From NCBI RefSeq assembly GCF_000332155.1, contig NZ_KB235903.1, positions 857,565-921,564 of the forward strand: a stretch of 64,000 nucleotides of DNA, written 5' to 3'. Under the pieces are notes generated by a model. The model saw nothing but the letters and a program-made list of their open reading frames with translations. It was not told the DNA's origin and ran no database searches. How positions within the stretch are numbered: position 1 is the stretch's first letter; the number at the start of each line of letters is the position of its first letter. Shown in pieces: positions 35,813 to 44,764 of the stretch. The DNA is from Kamptonema formosum PCC 6407. GTDB lineage: Bacteria > Cyanobacteriota > Cyanobacteriia > Cyanobacteriales > Microcoleaceae. The position numbers and the translations under genes were made by a program.

Positions 35813-37659
35813 ACAGTGACGACCAAAGTTCAGCCTTTGAAGGTTTGCTGAACTATCTCAAACGCGATCGCGGGTTGGACTTCACCGGCTACAAACGCCC
35901 CAGCCTGATGCGACTGATGAAAAAGCGCATGGCGAAAGTAGGAGTCGAGTCATTTCACGACTACCTCGACTACGTAGAAGTCAACCCCCTAGAACTCAGC
36001 CAGCTATTCGACACACTACTACTCAACGTCACCACCTTCTTTCGAGATACTCCAGCTTGGGAGAGCCTCTCCGAAGAAATTATCCCTCGCATTCTCAGCG
36101 CCAAATTAGGGAACGAACCAATCCGAATTTGGAGCGCTGGATGCGCCTCCGGGGAAGAAGCTTATACCTTAGCGATCGTCTTGGCCGAAGCTTTAGGCTT
36201 AGAAGCATTCCGATCGCAAGTAAAAATCTACGCCACAGACTTAGACGAAGCAGCTTTAATCAAAGGCCGCCTTGCTACCTACTCAGCGAGGGAATTGCAA
36301 AATGTTCCCGACACCTTCCGCGACAAATACTTTGAACCAACCGGCATCAATTATACCTTCGCTACAGAACTCCGGCGTAGCGTGATTTTTGGTCGCCACG
36401 ACTTAATTTTGAACGCACCGATTTCGCGCTTAGACTTGCTAGTGTGCCGCAACACCTTAATGTATTTCAACTCGGATACTCAGCGGCGCATCCTCGCCCG
36501 ATTTCACTTCGCCCTCAATGATATAGGCTTTCTATTTGTAGGCAAAGCAGAAATGCTTTTAACTCATGCCAACCTCTTCACCCCAGAAAATCTCAAGTAT
36601 CGGATTTTCAGCAAATTGCCTAATATCAACCTACGGCATCGTTTGCTAGTTATGTCCGACTCGGACACGATCGAGGATAACAGTCTGCGGGCAGGGATCG
36701 TTCGCTTGCGCGACGAAGCCTTTGAATGCCAGCCGATCGCTCAGATGATAGTAGATATGCACGGGAATCTAACAAAGGCAAATCGGCTGGCGCGGATGCT
36801 GTTTGAGATCAAAATAGAGGACGTGGGGCGGCCTTTGCAGGATTTAGAAGTTTCTTATCGACCCGCCGACTTGCGATCTCCCCTGCAACAAGCTTATACC
36901 GAACGCACACCCGTCAAAATTAGCAGTGTCGAACTCGCCAAGACCAACCAGCCGGCCCAGTATTTTGACATTGAAGTAACTCCCCTATTGGATATCAATA
37001 GAGATACCTTTGGTGCGTGCATCGACTTTATAGAAGTGACGCGCTACAAGCAGTTGCAGCGGGAATTAGAACGCTATACCCAAGAGTTAGAAACTGCCTC
37101 CGAAGAATTGCAGAGTACCAATGAAGAACTGGAAACTACTAACGAAGAATTGCAGAGTACCAATGAAGAACTGGAAACTACTAACGAAGAATTGCAGAGT
37201 ACCAACGAAGAACTGGAGACTATGAACGAAGAGATCCAGTCTTCTAATGAAGAACTGCAAGCAACTAACGACGAACTACGACAGCGGACGGAGGAACTAA
37301 ACCGAGTCAACACCTTCATGCACTCCAGCCTAAGTAGCTTGCGGGTAGCGATGGTGGTTTTAACCAACAAACTGAGCGTGCAGATTTGGAACGAGATCGC
37401 AGAGGAAATGTGGGGTCTGCGGATAGAGGAAGTTCAAGGACGTTTCTTTTTTGACTTGGATATAGGTTTACCAATGGAGCAGTTGCGGCAACCAATTCGG
37501 GCCTGTCAGAGTGGAACCAATAAAAGCCAAGAAATAATTGTGGAGGCTGTCAACCGCCGGGGTCGAACCATACACTGCCGCATTATTTGCACACCTATAA
37601 TTCCGGCGAAGGAGCCGCAAGTAATTATTTTGTTAATTGAAGAAAAGCCCCCTTGTTAA
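35809..37659 (+). CDS. CheR-type methyltransferase fused to coiled coil and PAS domains
   Basis: 616 residues from the ATG that overlaps the CheB stop. A CheR N-domain (YLKRDRGLDFTGYKRPSLMR) leads into the SAM-dependent methyltransferase (about 75-270) with VTTFFRDTPAW, IRIWSAGCASGEEAYTLA and LDLLVCRNTLMYF. A PAS-like unit follows (about 315-430). Then comes a long heptad coiled coil (about 430-525) with repeated STNEELETTNEEL. A second PAS domain closes the protein. This matches the CheR-PAS half of CheB/CheR fusions, with the fusion split into two overlapping genes. It probably methylates glutamates of an unidentified sensor. Confidence 0.92.
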   Translation: MNSDDQSSAFEGLLNYLKRDRGLDFTGYKRPSLMRLMKKRMAKVGVESFHDYLDYVEVNPLELSQLFDTLLLNVTTFFRDTPAWESLSEEIIPRILSAKLGNEPIRIWSAGCASGEEAYTLAIVLAEALGLEAFRSQVKIYATDLDEAALIKGRLATYSARELQNVPDTFRDKYFEPTGINYTFATELRRSVIFGRHDLILNAPISRLDLLVCRNTLMYFNSDTQRRILARFHFALNDIGFLFVGKAEMLLTHANLFTPENLKYRIFSKLPNINLRHRLLVMSDSDTIEDNSLRAGIVRLRDEAFECQPIAQMIVDMHGNLTKANRLARMLFEIKIEDVGRPLQDLEVSYRPADLRSPLQQAYTERTPVKISSVELAKTNQPAQYFDIEVTPLLDINRDTFGACIDFIEVTRYKQLQRELERYTQELETASEELQSTNEELETTNEELQSTNEELETTNEELQSTNEELETMNEEIQSSNEELQATNDELRQRTEELNRVNTFMHSSLSSLRVAMVVLTNKLSVQIWNEIAEEMWGLRIEEVQGRFFFDLDIGLPMEQLRQPIRACQSGTNKSQEIIVEAVNRRGRTIHCRIICTPIIPAKEPQVIILLIEEKPPC

Positions 37660-38187
37660 AAGCTAAAATGAGTATCAGTAGTGCGATCTTTTTCCCTCGA
37701 TACTCAAGGAGCAAAAATTTCCACCTCATGGTAACTCCCCTCTCTTGTGTCAGTACAGGGAGAGTAAAATAGGACTTACGCACGCCTCATGTAAAGCCAC
37801 CATCTTGGCGGTATCTTTACCTCGTAGTGAAAGAAGGGGAATCACCATCTGGGCGGTTGTTTATATTCGTACTACTCTTAATGTGTAATCTCCCTAACAG
37901 TCAACCAGGTATTGAGAATATACACTTAAAGCATCGGCTTCTGTTTAGGCTCAATTGCGCTCTAAGCAGTAAAGTTCAACTTAAAGCACGTTCTTAGGGT
38001 CATCAGATTACTAATTAATATCAAGAACTTATAGCAACCGCTTTCGTCGGTTAGGACGTTCTGAATTCATGAAACCATTGATTCTATATCCCTTCTTCCC
38101 CTTATTACCCTTCTTCCCTAGCCCCTAGCCCCTAGCCCCTAGCCCCTAACCGCTGAAAGCGGTTGCTATACAAGCTGAATTGTCATT
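37660..38187. other. Intergenic region with palindromes and a MITE-like element
   Basis: No gene is seen in 528 bases. A hairpin (gtaaag at 37791-37796, ctttac at 37815-37820, GC-rich core) lies near the left, and the element at 38030-38170 lies at the right. The start of the next gene follows the element by 17 bases, so the element may form its leader. Confidence 0.75.
38030..38170. mobile_element. MITE-like element with 26-bp imperfect terminal inverted repeats
   Basis: tatagcaaccgctttc (38030-38045) is the exact complement of 38155-38170. Extended to 26 bases, the arms differ at only two positions. The interior carries four copies of the heptamer gcccta (as ctagccc) around 38118-38147. 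There is no coding capacity. The ends resemble a family of dispersed cyanobacterial repeats. Confidence 0.65.
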
Positions 38188-38799
38188 ATGATTGAACTCC
38201 TAGCCGCCCTCTCTGCGTCTGCGGCAGGGGGTATGAGAATAGCCCTACCCCTCCTTTTAATTGGTCTGTTGCGAAGCGACAATCTGTGGTCGCAAGTACC
38301 CTTATTGTCTGCCATCCACCCCCAAGTGGTGGTAGGAGTTTTAGTAAGTTGGTCGCTCTTTGAGCTATTTGCTTCCAAAAATCTTTTAGGTCAGCGCATT
38401 CTACAAATTTTTCAGCTCTTTTTGAGCCCTATTGTGGGAGCAATTATGGGAGTGGCGATCGCACAGGTGATGCTAATAGACGATAATCCTGCTGATAGTT
38501 GGCTAATTTGGATAATTGCTGTAGTTGGCGGTTTGTTGGCACTGGTGTTACAACTGGTTCAAGCCGGCTGGTTCTATCGGTTGCGGGGTTTACCAATCTG
38601 GGTAATTTTTGCCCAAGATACTCTCTGTATCTCTTTAGTTCTGTTTGCCTTTGATGCACCAAGACAAGGTGGATTAATTGCCTTAATGCTCCTCTGGTTT
38701 GCCATCCGCAGTTCTAAAGAGTGGTATCGTTGGTATAAATCCCAGGGAAAACCAGGTGCAAGAGGGAACCCCCGCCGGCATAAAAGAAATCCCGATTAA
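38188..38799 (+). CDS. DUF4126-like membrane protein
   Basis: 203 residues with about five hydrophobic segments. These include LLAALSASAAGGMRIALPLL at the start, VVVGVLVSWSLFELF, LSPIVGAIMGVAIAQV and LIWIIAVVGGLLALVLQLVQ. A basic tail follows (GARGNPRRHKRNPD). The Gly-rich first helix with AGGMRIALPLL is what I associate with the DUF4126 family of unknown function. It stands alone, with its start 17 bases after a MITE-like element. Confidence 0.7.
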   Translation: MIELLAALSASAAGGMRIALPLLLIGLLRSDNLWSQVPLLSAIHPQVVVGVLVSWSLFELFASKNLLGQRILQIFQLFLSPIVGAIMGVAIAQVMLIDDNPADSWLIWIIAVVGGLLALVLQLVQAGWFYRLRGLPIWVIFAQDTLCISLVLFAFDAPRQGGLIALMLLWFAIRSSKEWYRWYKSQGKPGARGNPRRHKRNPD

Positions 38800-38835
38800 T
38801 TTGGTAATTGGTAATTGGTAATTGGTAATGGCTAA
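38800..38835. repeat. 8-nt tandem repeat (ttggtaat)
   Basis: Four near-perfect copies of ttggtaat follow the DUF4126-like gene (from about 38800). A related inverse array (attaccaa) lies at 62550-62590. Confidence 0.85.
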
Positions 38836-38948
38836 TGGAAGACAGGCTAATTACCCATCCTCCCCTGCTCCCCCACTCCCATATTTCCTAATATATTCCT
38901 TCGGTAATATCTCAACTCATTCTCCCTAAATTAGACATCACAATTTCT

Positions 38949-40817
38949 CTAATCCATTGATTCCTGATATTTTTTCAAAATTTCCGGGATGTAATCATAG
39001 CCATCAACACCAATTATAGGAATAATTTGCGATCGCTCTTGTTTCAACGCTGCTTCAAACCCATCTCCCAATTGACCTTGTAAAATTATTAACAAACCTG
39101 CCGGCTTACGCCACTCGCTAGCACCAATTTGCTCTAAAAGATACATACTCAAACAGCCAGTAAAAACAGCTTTCTGCAAATTTTCCGTGCTATAATAAGC
39201 TTGAGCAATATAAGCCAAATTCAAACCTTGCAAATACAAATCTCCCGAAACTTGGGCAGATTGCCAGCCGTTCGCCAGATATTTAATAGCTTCTTGGGGT
39301 TGTTCTAAAATCGTGTAAGCAATGCCAAGACTACTATAACAAAGAGCTTGACTTTGGCGATCGCCTAATTGTTCAGATAACTGCAAACCCCGCTGCAAAT
39401 AGTTAACCGCACTCTCATAAATCTCTGGTTCTACTTCTTGCAATTGTCGAGCTTTAAACACTTCGCTATAACCTAAATTAGCCAAAGCATTTACTTCTCC
39501 TAATTTATCACCGCTTTGACGGGATAGTATTAACGCCCGCTGACTGAAATCAATAGCTTCTTCATAATTTTTTTGAGCTACATGAGTGCGGCTAAGGTGA
39601 TTTAAGTTGGCAATTTCACAGGGTTTATCACCTTCTTTGCGGGCAATTTCTAATGCTTGTTGATGGAAGTTAATAGACCGATCGTATTGTCCCATCGCTC
39701 GCATGGAAGCACCGATAAGTGTAAGAATCCTAGCTTTAGCTTGGGTTCCTTCCACACGCCGTAGGGGTTCATCTAAATACTCTAAAGTATTCCGCAAATA
39801 CTCGCCGGAAAAAGAGGCAAAAACTCCGCCGTAAAGCGGGAAATAGTCGCGTTGGGAAAATGCCCGCAGAACTTGCAGCGTTAGCTGGAAACAGCTATTT
39901 GCTAAAATTTCACCGCTGCGAGTTGAATTATTGAAGCCATTGGCTAATTGACACCAGATGGCTGCAAAGGTTAAAAAAGTAGAAATTGAAAGTTTTGCCC
40001 CTACTTTGGAGTCGTAAATCAGTTTGTCAAACCAAGCCACTAAACCCCGTTGCAAACATTGTAAAATTACGGCTAGTTCAATTAAATAACTTGGTTCTAT
40101 ATTACCTTGTTTTGCCGCAAATTCGGCGATCGAATGATTAAAGGAAATTGTGTTAAATAGTGCTTGTGGGAAGGAACTATTTACCTTTTTTGCCCATAAT
40201 GCCCAAGGGCCGTTTTGTTCAGCAGTGCCGGCAAATCCTAACTGCCGTTGTTGATAAATCCAGCTTACGAGATCGGGTTCTAATCGCTGCCATGATGCTA
40301 AACCTTTAGTGATGCCAACGATGATTTGTTGTACGTCTTGTTCTGTGTCAGGATTAGCAATTTGCAGCATTTGTTGTTGCAGTGCTTTGGCTAATTGCTG
40401 TAATTGTTCGAGGGTGAGGGGGTGTTCTCGGTTGGGATCGATGATTTGTAATAATGTGAGTAGGCGATTGTTAGGTTCGGCGGTGATGATTTGTTGCACT
40501 GAAGATGCGATCGCACGGTCAACGCGGTTTTCTTTTTGCCAGCGTTCCCATTCGCCTTGAATGGTTTTGAGAGCTCTCAGACTGCGAGTTGCTTTAGCTT
40601 GTTTGAACTCGTCTTTGTCTGTTTTGAGTTGGTTTTCAATAGTGCCCAAGCGTTCCGCGAGACAGCGTTCAAAGATTTCGCCGCTGCCGGGGCTGATTTC
40701 TTGGATCAGGATTTGATATACTTGCTCTTTAGAGCGAATTTGACCTTTAAGGGTGATGTCTACGATCCGATCGATCAGGGCTAGATTGCGATCGCGCAGT
40801 GAGGGTAAATCTGACAT
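38949..40817 (-). CDS. Tetratricopeptide repeat protein
   Basis: 622 residues, soluble. The N-terminal 300 residues are helical and not recognised. From about 345 to 560 there are TPR units, for example YDRSINFHQQALEIARKEGD, YEEAIDFSQRALILSRQSGD and YLQRGLQLSEQLGDRQSQAL. TPR arrays bind peptides of partner proteins. No enzymatic domain is visible. The gene is single. Similar large TPR proteins in cyanobacteria are mostly unannotated, and no function is claimed here. Confidence 0.85.
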   Translation of the reverse strand: MSDLPSLRDRNLALIDRIVDITLKGQIRSKEQVYQILIQEISPGSGEIFERCLAERLGTIENQLKTDKDEFKQAKATRSLRALKTIQGEWERWQKENRVDRAIASSVQQIITAEPNNRLLTLLQIIDPNREHPLTLEQLQQLAKALQQQMLQIANPDTEQDVQQIIVGITKGLASWQRLEPDLVSWIYQQRQLGFAGTAEQNGPWALWAKKVNSSFPQALFNTISFNHSIAEFAAKQGNIEPSYLIELAVILQCLQRGLVAWFDKLIYDSKVGAKLSISTFLTFAAIWCQLANGFNNSTRSGEILANSCFQLTLQVLRAFSQRDYFPLYGGVFASFSGEYLRNTLEYLDEPLRRVEGTQAKARILTLIGASMRAMGQYDRSINFHQQALEIARKEGDKPCEIANLNHLSRTHVAQKNYEEAIDFSQRALILSRQSGDKLGEVNALANLGYSEVFKARQLQEVEPEIYESAVNYLQRGLQLSEQLGDRQSQALCYSSLGIAYTILEQPQEAIKYLANGWQSAQVSGDLYLQGLNLAYIAQAYYSTENLQKAVFTGCLSMYLLEQIGASEWRKPAGLLIILQGQLGDGFEAALKQERSQIIPIIGVDGYDYIPEILKKYQESMD

Positions 40818-41131
40818 AGTTTTAATTTTAGAATCGATGGGTTTGTTTTCATTTTCAGGGCTGATGAGATCGTGCGATCGCTTTGGAAAGCCCCTCCCAA
40901 CTTTTTACCATCTCCGCTAAAAGTAATTATACAAGAAACATGAGGGCCCAGAAACCGGGTTTTTTACGAAAATACTTCGTTCGAGCCCGCAGATTTGGTA
41001 AAAAACCCGGTTTCTTTGGTCTAAGTGGGTAACTCCTGAAAGTGAAAGTCCTCTTCAGAAGACTAAAAACCTTACTGTATAAGCATTTTTCCCTGTTCCT
41101 TCTTCCTTCTTCCTTCTTCCTTCTTCCTTCT
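40818..41131. other. Intergenic region with dispersed palindromes
   Basis: No gene is seen in 314 bases. It contains the 18-bp inverted repeat at 40950-41015, a gtcctcttcagaagac palindrome at about 41050-41065, and a cttcttc pyrimidine run (41099-41131) directly next to the lipB stop. Confidence 0.75.
40950..41015. repeat. 18-bp perfect inverted repeat (dispersed palindrome)
   Basis: agaaaccgggttttttac (40950-40967) is exactly complementary to 40998-41015, with a 30-base spacer. The arms end in T-runs on both strands, so the unit could also terminate transcription in either direction. Confidence 0.8.
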
Positions 41132-41824
41132 TCAACATTCTGGCCAAGCTGATGCAATCAACTCTACGCCAAACACTTCAGCAAAACTAGCCGCAACCAC
41201 TGGCCGCATTCGATCCAGGTCAATGCCAGGGACAAACTCAGCTAAGCTACCCACAGGATAATCTGAAATACCACAAGGTACAATTTCCTTAAAACCTTGG
41301 AGATCGGGACAAACATTTAAAGCAAAGCCGTGCATCGTAATCCAACGACTAACTTTAATACCGATCGCGGCCACTTTGCGCCCCTCCACCCAGACACCAG
41401 TCAAACCAGGAATGCGATCGCCCTGCAAACCCCAGACCCCCAGCGCCCGAATCAGCACCTCTTCCAACTGTCGCAAATACCAGTGTAAATCTTGTTGATA
41501 GCGCCGCAAATTCAGAATCGGATAGCCCACCAACTGTCCCGGACAATGATAAGTCACTTCGCCCCCCCGTTCCACTCGGTGTACTTCCCAATTAGTAACC
41601 ATCGGGTCAAACTTAACAAACTCCAGCGTCGCACCCTGTCCCAAAGTATAGACCGGCGGATGTTCCAGCAAAATTAACACATCTAATAAATCCGGGCGAT
41701 CGCGACGTTCTTGCACCAACCGCCGCTGAACCTCCAAAGCCATAGCATAAGGCACTTCTCCCTGATTAATTAGCCAGCAGGGTACAGAAGCAAAAACTGA
41801 TTCAGACAGAGTAGTAGGAAACAT
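41132..41824 (-). CDS. lipB: Octanoyltransferase (lipoate protein ligase B)
   Basis: About 230 residues from the ATG at 41824 ([16 protein letters not shown]). A TTG 48 bases upstream would extend it but lacks support. It transfers octanoyl groups from ACP to lipoyl domains, the first step of lipoate synthesis. Conserved elements are [53 protein letters not shown] (catalytic Lys) and EIVPCGI (catalytic Cys thioester). The gene is monocistronic. Its 3' end abuts a cttcttc repeat. Confidence 0.93.
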   Translation of the reverse strand: MFPTTLSESVFASVPCWLINQGEVPYAMALEVQRRLVQERRDRPDLLDVLILLEHPPVYTLGQGATLEFVKFDPMVTNWEVHRVERGGEVTYHCPGQLVGYPILNLRRYQQDLHWYLRQLEEVLIRALGVWGLQGDRIPGLTGVWVEGRKVAAIGIKVSRWITMHGFALNVCPDLQGFKEIVPCGISDYPVGSLAEFVPGIDLDRMRPVVAASFAEVFGVELIASAWPEC

Positions 41825-41970
41825 CCAAAAAATCAATAGGATTTTGATGCAAAATGAGTCAACTAAAATCAAGAATTGTCAAGGGATGCAAAAGATTCTA
41901 AAGCGATCTGTTTTGCAGAATACAAAGTGCTACTGTAAAACTATACCCAGATTAAGTAAGGAGGGGCTTT

Positions 41971-42618
41971 ATGAAGCTTGTTATCCAGGGTAAAAATATT
42001 GAAATTACCGATGCGATTCGCGAATACGTCAATCAAAAAATTGACAAAGCCGTGAACCACTTTCAGACATTGACTACGGAGGTGGACGTACACCTAAGCG
42101 TAGCTCGCAACCCGCGAATCAATACTAAGCAGACTGCCGAAGTCACAATCTACGCCAACGGTAGCGTGATCCGGGCAGAAGAAAGCAGCGAAAGCCTCTA
42201 TGCCAGCATAGACCTAGTAGCAGATAAAATTGCTCGTCAACTGCGGAAATTTAAAGAAAAACGTCAAGACAAAACCCATACTAATCCTAAAGTGGGCGAT
42301 GTCGTAGCAGAGGAGCCGGTTGTCTCCGATCTGATTGGCGATCGCACACCAGAACTTCCCAGCGAAGTATTGCGAAGCAAGTATTTTGCCATGCCGCCGA
42401 TGACCATGCAAGAAGCACTAGAACAGTTACAAGTCATCGATCACGACTTTTATATGTTCCGCAATGCCGAAACTGGTGAAATTAACGTGATCTACGAACG
42501 CAAACATCACGGCGGTTACGGCGTGATCCAACCCCGCAACGGTAACGGTAACAGCAATAATGGCAAAGTTGCTCACAACAACGTTCCAGCCGAAAAGTCA
42601 AAAGCTCCAAAGGCTTAA
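41971..42618 (+). CDS. hpf: Long-form ribosome hibernation promoting factor (LrtA/HPF)
   Basis: 215 residues with a strong AAGGAGG site upstream. The N-terminal domain (1-100; [20 protein letters not shown]) has the YfiA/HPF fold that binds the 30S decoding centre. The C-terminal domain (about 130-190; [40 protein letters not shown]) dimerises ribosomes into 100S particles. A low-complexity Asn/Lys tail follows. Cyanobacterial lrtA is known as a light-repressed transcript. The sequence here shows no specific regulatory element beyond a GC-poor leader. Confidence 0.95.
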   Translation: MKLVIQGKNIEITDAIREYVNQKIDKAVNHFQTLTTEVDVHLSVARNPRINTKQTAEVTIYANGSVIRAEESSESLYASIDLVADKIARQLRKFKEKRQDKTHTNPKVGDVVAEEPVVSDLIGDRTPELPSEVLRSKYFAMPPMTMQEALEQLQVIDHDFYMFRNAETGEINVIYERKHHGGYGVIQPRNGNGNSNNGKVAHNNVPAEKSKAPKA

Positions 42619-42624
42619 GGGATA

Positions 42625-42786
42625 GGGGGCAGAGGAGCGGGGGAGCAGGGGGGCAGAGGGGCAGAGGAGCAGAGGGGAAATCTTCGTCTTTCCTGTTCCC
42701 TCTCCATCCGCTCCCCTGTTCCCTCTTCACCCGCTCCCCCGCTCCCCCGCTCCCCCGCTCCCCCGCTCCCCCGCTCCCCCGCTCCC
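42625..42786. repeat. G-rich and C-rich 8-nt tandem repeats
   Basis: A gcagaggg/gcaggggg type purine array (42625-42675) is followed by ccgctccc copies (about 42726-42786). The latter is the same 8-mer as at the left edge of the window. The array separates two convergent genes and could fold into a long hairpin, since the two halves are partly complementary. Confidence 0.9.
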
Positions 42787-42790
42787 TATG

Positions 42791-43249
42791 CTAACTTTTG
42801 ATCGCTTGCAGAGTTTTAAGAGCTTCTTCGACGTGAGCTTTGAAATTGAGCATCGAATCAAAGATGTGCTGTACAACTCCCTCCTGGTCAATTACATAAG
42901 TAACTCGACCAGGGAGTACCCAAAGAGTGGCGGGAACACCATAAAGTTGCCGAACTTTGTTTCCCGCATCGCTTAATAACGTAAAAGGCAAGTTATGCTT
43001 AGCTGCAAACTGCTGATGAGATTGCTGTGAGTCTTCACTGATGCCAATGACTTCTGCACCCGCATCCGAGAAAACTTCATAGCTATCTCGAAAAGCACAG
43101 GCTTCAGCCGTGCATCCAGGGGTGTCATCCTTGGGATAAAAATATACAACAACTGATTTTTTGCCCCGAAAGTCCTTGAGGCTGACTGGTGAGCCTGTTT
43201 GAGAAGGCAAGGTAAAATCCGGTGCAGTTTCTCCAACTTTTACTGGCAT
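42791..43249 (-). CDS. bcp: Thioredoxin-dependent peroxiredoxin, BCP/PrxQ type
   Basis: 152 residues. The peroxidatic Cys lies in YPKDDTPGCTAEACAFRDSY; a second Cys five residues later is the resolving one, as in PrxQ. It reduces hydrogen peroxide and lipid peroxides using thioredoxin. Length and N-terminal motif (VGETAPDFTLPSQ) fit the family. The stop codon lies only a few bases from the 8-nt repeat array. A long (650-base) region lies upstream. Confidence 0.94.
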   Translation of the reverse strand: MPVKVGETAPDFTLPSQTGSPVSLKDFRGKKSVVVYFYPKDDTPGCTAEACAFRDSYEVFSDAGAEVIGISEDSQQSHQQFAAKHNLPFTLLSDAGNKVRQLYGVPATLWVLPGRVTYVIDQEGVVQHIFDSMLNFKAHVEEALKTLQAIKS

Positions 43250-43901
43250 ATTTGCTAAAATCGGTGGTTTAAGGGAAATGTTAACTTTTGTAATCTTATC
43301 GCGATCGGTAACAGTAGCACCTAATTTTTAGCAGCCACTACGCGATCGCCCATCTCAAAGATTTTGAGGTATTCACAATAACTTTAAGTAAAAGGTCAGC
43401 TAACTTTATCAACTCTTCAAATTAAAAACTTTACTGGCTCAACAAAAAGAGTGACAATAAGTATAGGTGTTATGGGAAACAGTTGCTCTGAGCCAAACTC
43501 TTTTTAGGTGTTTGATTGGTGAAGATTTCTTGATATCTGCAACCAAAAATCCTCTTAGGTTTGGTCAGAATTAACTGTACTTTTGTTGCAATCTGGCTGC
43601 TATCAAGTCAGTCAGAGTTCTACGGTGTCTTAACTCTGTGGGGGGGTGGGCACCTAAATCGCTTCAGGGCACAACAGGAAAACTCGGCAATTGTCGAGTT
43701 TTTTTGTGGATAAGCTATTACGCATTTAATTGGTATATTAATTCATCGACTTATTCTCCATTCCCTTACAGGCAAGAAGGGTTAGAGGGTTGGGGGGGTG
43801 GAGGGGTGAGGGGTGAGGGGGTTAGGCTATAGAAACCAATATATAATACAGTTTCAATGCGTAAGAGCTTAGACAATTTCTATACTGTCTGTTTTTGGGA
43901 G
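43250..43901. other. Long intergenic region with terminator and G-rich motifs
   Basis: No protein gene is convincing in 652 bases. A complementary pair (aaaaagagt at about 43447, actcttttt at about 43497) flanks gggaaacag. A terminator-like hairpin ends near 43706. A four-tract G motif lies at 43792-43821. A small plus-strand RNA ending at the terminator is possible but unproven. Confidence 0.6.
43680..43706 (+). terminator. Rho-independent terminator of an unidentified transcript
   Basis: aactcggcaa pairs with ttgtcgagtt (one G-U pair), followed by a run of T. No protein gene on the plus strand ends just upstream, so it may close a small non-coding RNA starting somewhere in 43440-43640. Confidence 0.6.
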
Positions 43902-44696
43902 TTAGTGTGCCATAAGTTGTTTAACATTATATTGCAATATGGGAAAGCGTTGCGCGATCGCGCTCAATATTTCGCCTATATCGGGTGCATCCTCAGCAAG
44001 TGTTGAGTCATGCTTTCGCTCTTTCAAATCCTTTAAAATATTGAAGATGCCGATTGCTAGCAGTTCATCAGCATCCTTCAATAAACCCAACAACAAATTG
44101 AGATATTCTTTCCTACCAAGGTGGTAAATTGCTCCCATTAAGTCAGCTTTTATGCTGAGAGGAAGCTCTGAATTGAGATAGTCTTCTAGTTTGGGTAATA
44201 TCTGCGGCGTGGCTAAAAGACCAATAGAATTAGCAGCATAACATCGTACTGGGTCGTATTCATTAGTATTAGAGAGTGAAAGCTCTAGAGTTTCTAAAGC
44301 TTCAGGTTCTCCTAAATACCCAAGGGCTTCTGCTGCTGATGCACGAACTAACCACCAATAGTCACTTATTAGCAAAGATTTTATAGCTTCAAATGCAGGA
44401 GTATAACCAAGCGATCCAAGAGCTTCGACTGCTTCACACCTAACCATTTCTTCTGGATCTTCAAGTAAAATCATTAGTTCAGGGCCAACAGTTTCTAAAT
44501 CTTCTATTCCCATATACCCTAAAGCCTCAGCCGCACACGAGCGAATACCTGACTCAGGCGACTTAAGCAATCTTATTATTTTGGGGACAGCCTCATAAAA
44601 ATCAGTACGAGGAAGCTCTATGAGTGCTTTTACTTGCAGTGCATAATCATCAGAATCACAATAACTTAGCAGCGTTTCACAGCTTAACTCATCCAT
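43902..44696 (-). CDS. HEAT-repeat protein (PBS-lyase-like repeats)
   Basis: 264 residues made of about six HEAT units. Examples are VPKIIRLLKSPESGIRSCAA, PELMILLEDPEEMVRCEAVE and LLISDYWWLVRASAAEALGY. Such scaffolds mediate protein contacts; phycobilin lyase relatives (CpcE/F type) share the repeat. No bilin-lyase neighbour is present, so a lyase role is not supported. The gene is divergent from the ketosynthase-diiron fusion with only about 68 bases between, so the two could share regulation. Confidence 0.85.
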   Translation of the reverse strand: MDELSCETLLSYCDSDDYALQVKALIELPRTDFYEAVPKIIRLLKSPESGIRSCAAEALGYMGIEDLETVGPELMILLEDPEEMVRCEAVEALGSLGYTPAFEAIKSLLISDYWWLVRASAAEALGYLGEPEALETLELSLSNTNEYDPVRCYAANSIGLLATPQILPKLEDYLNSELPLSIKADLMGAIYHLGRKEYLNLLLGLLKDADELLAIGIFNILKDLKERKHDSTLAEDAPDIGEILSAIAQRFPILQYNVKQLMAH

Positions 44697-44764
44697 TATT
44701 GTTACCTACTTTTTACGAGCCTAGTTTAACATAGACTTAATTTGTAACTTGAGAGGTGTTCTCC

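Noticed and set aside
37074-37370. Ser-rich minus-strand frame
   Set aside because: Shadow of the repetitive coiled-coil region of the CheR-PAS gene.
42482-42730. Minus-strand frame over the end of hpf and the G-rich repeats
   Set aside because: Composition comes from the repeat array; the plus-strand gene is certain.
43638-43832. Plus-strand 64-residue frame across the terminator
   Set aside because: Runs through a terminator hairpin and a G-rich repeat; not a credible gene.
43902-44696. HEAT-repeat protein as a phycobilin lyase
   Set aside because: Only the repeat is shared; no phycobiliprotein genes or lyase-specific motifs are nearby.
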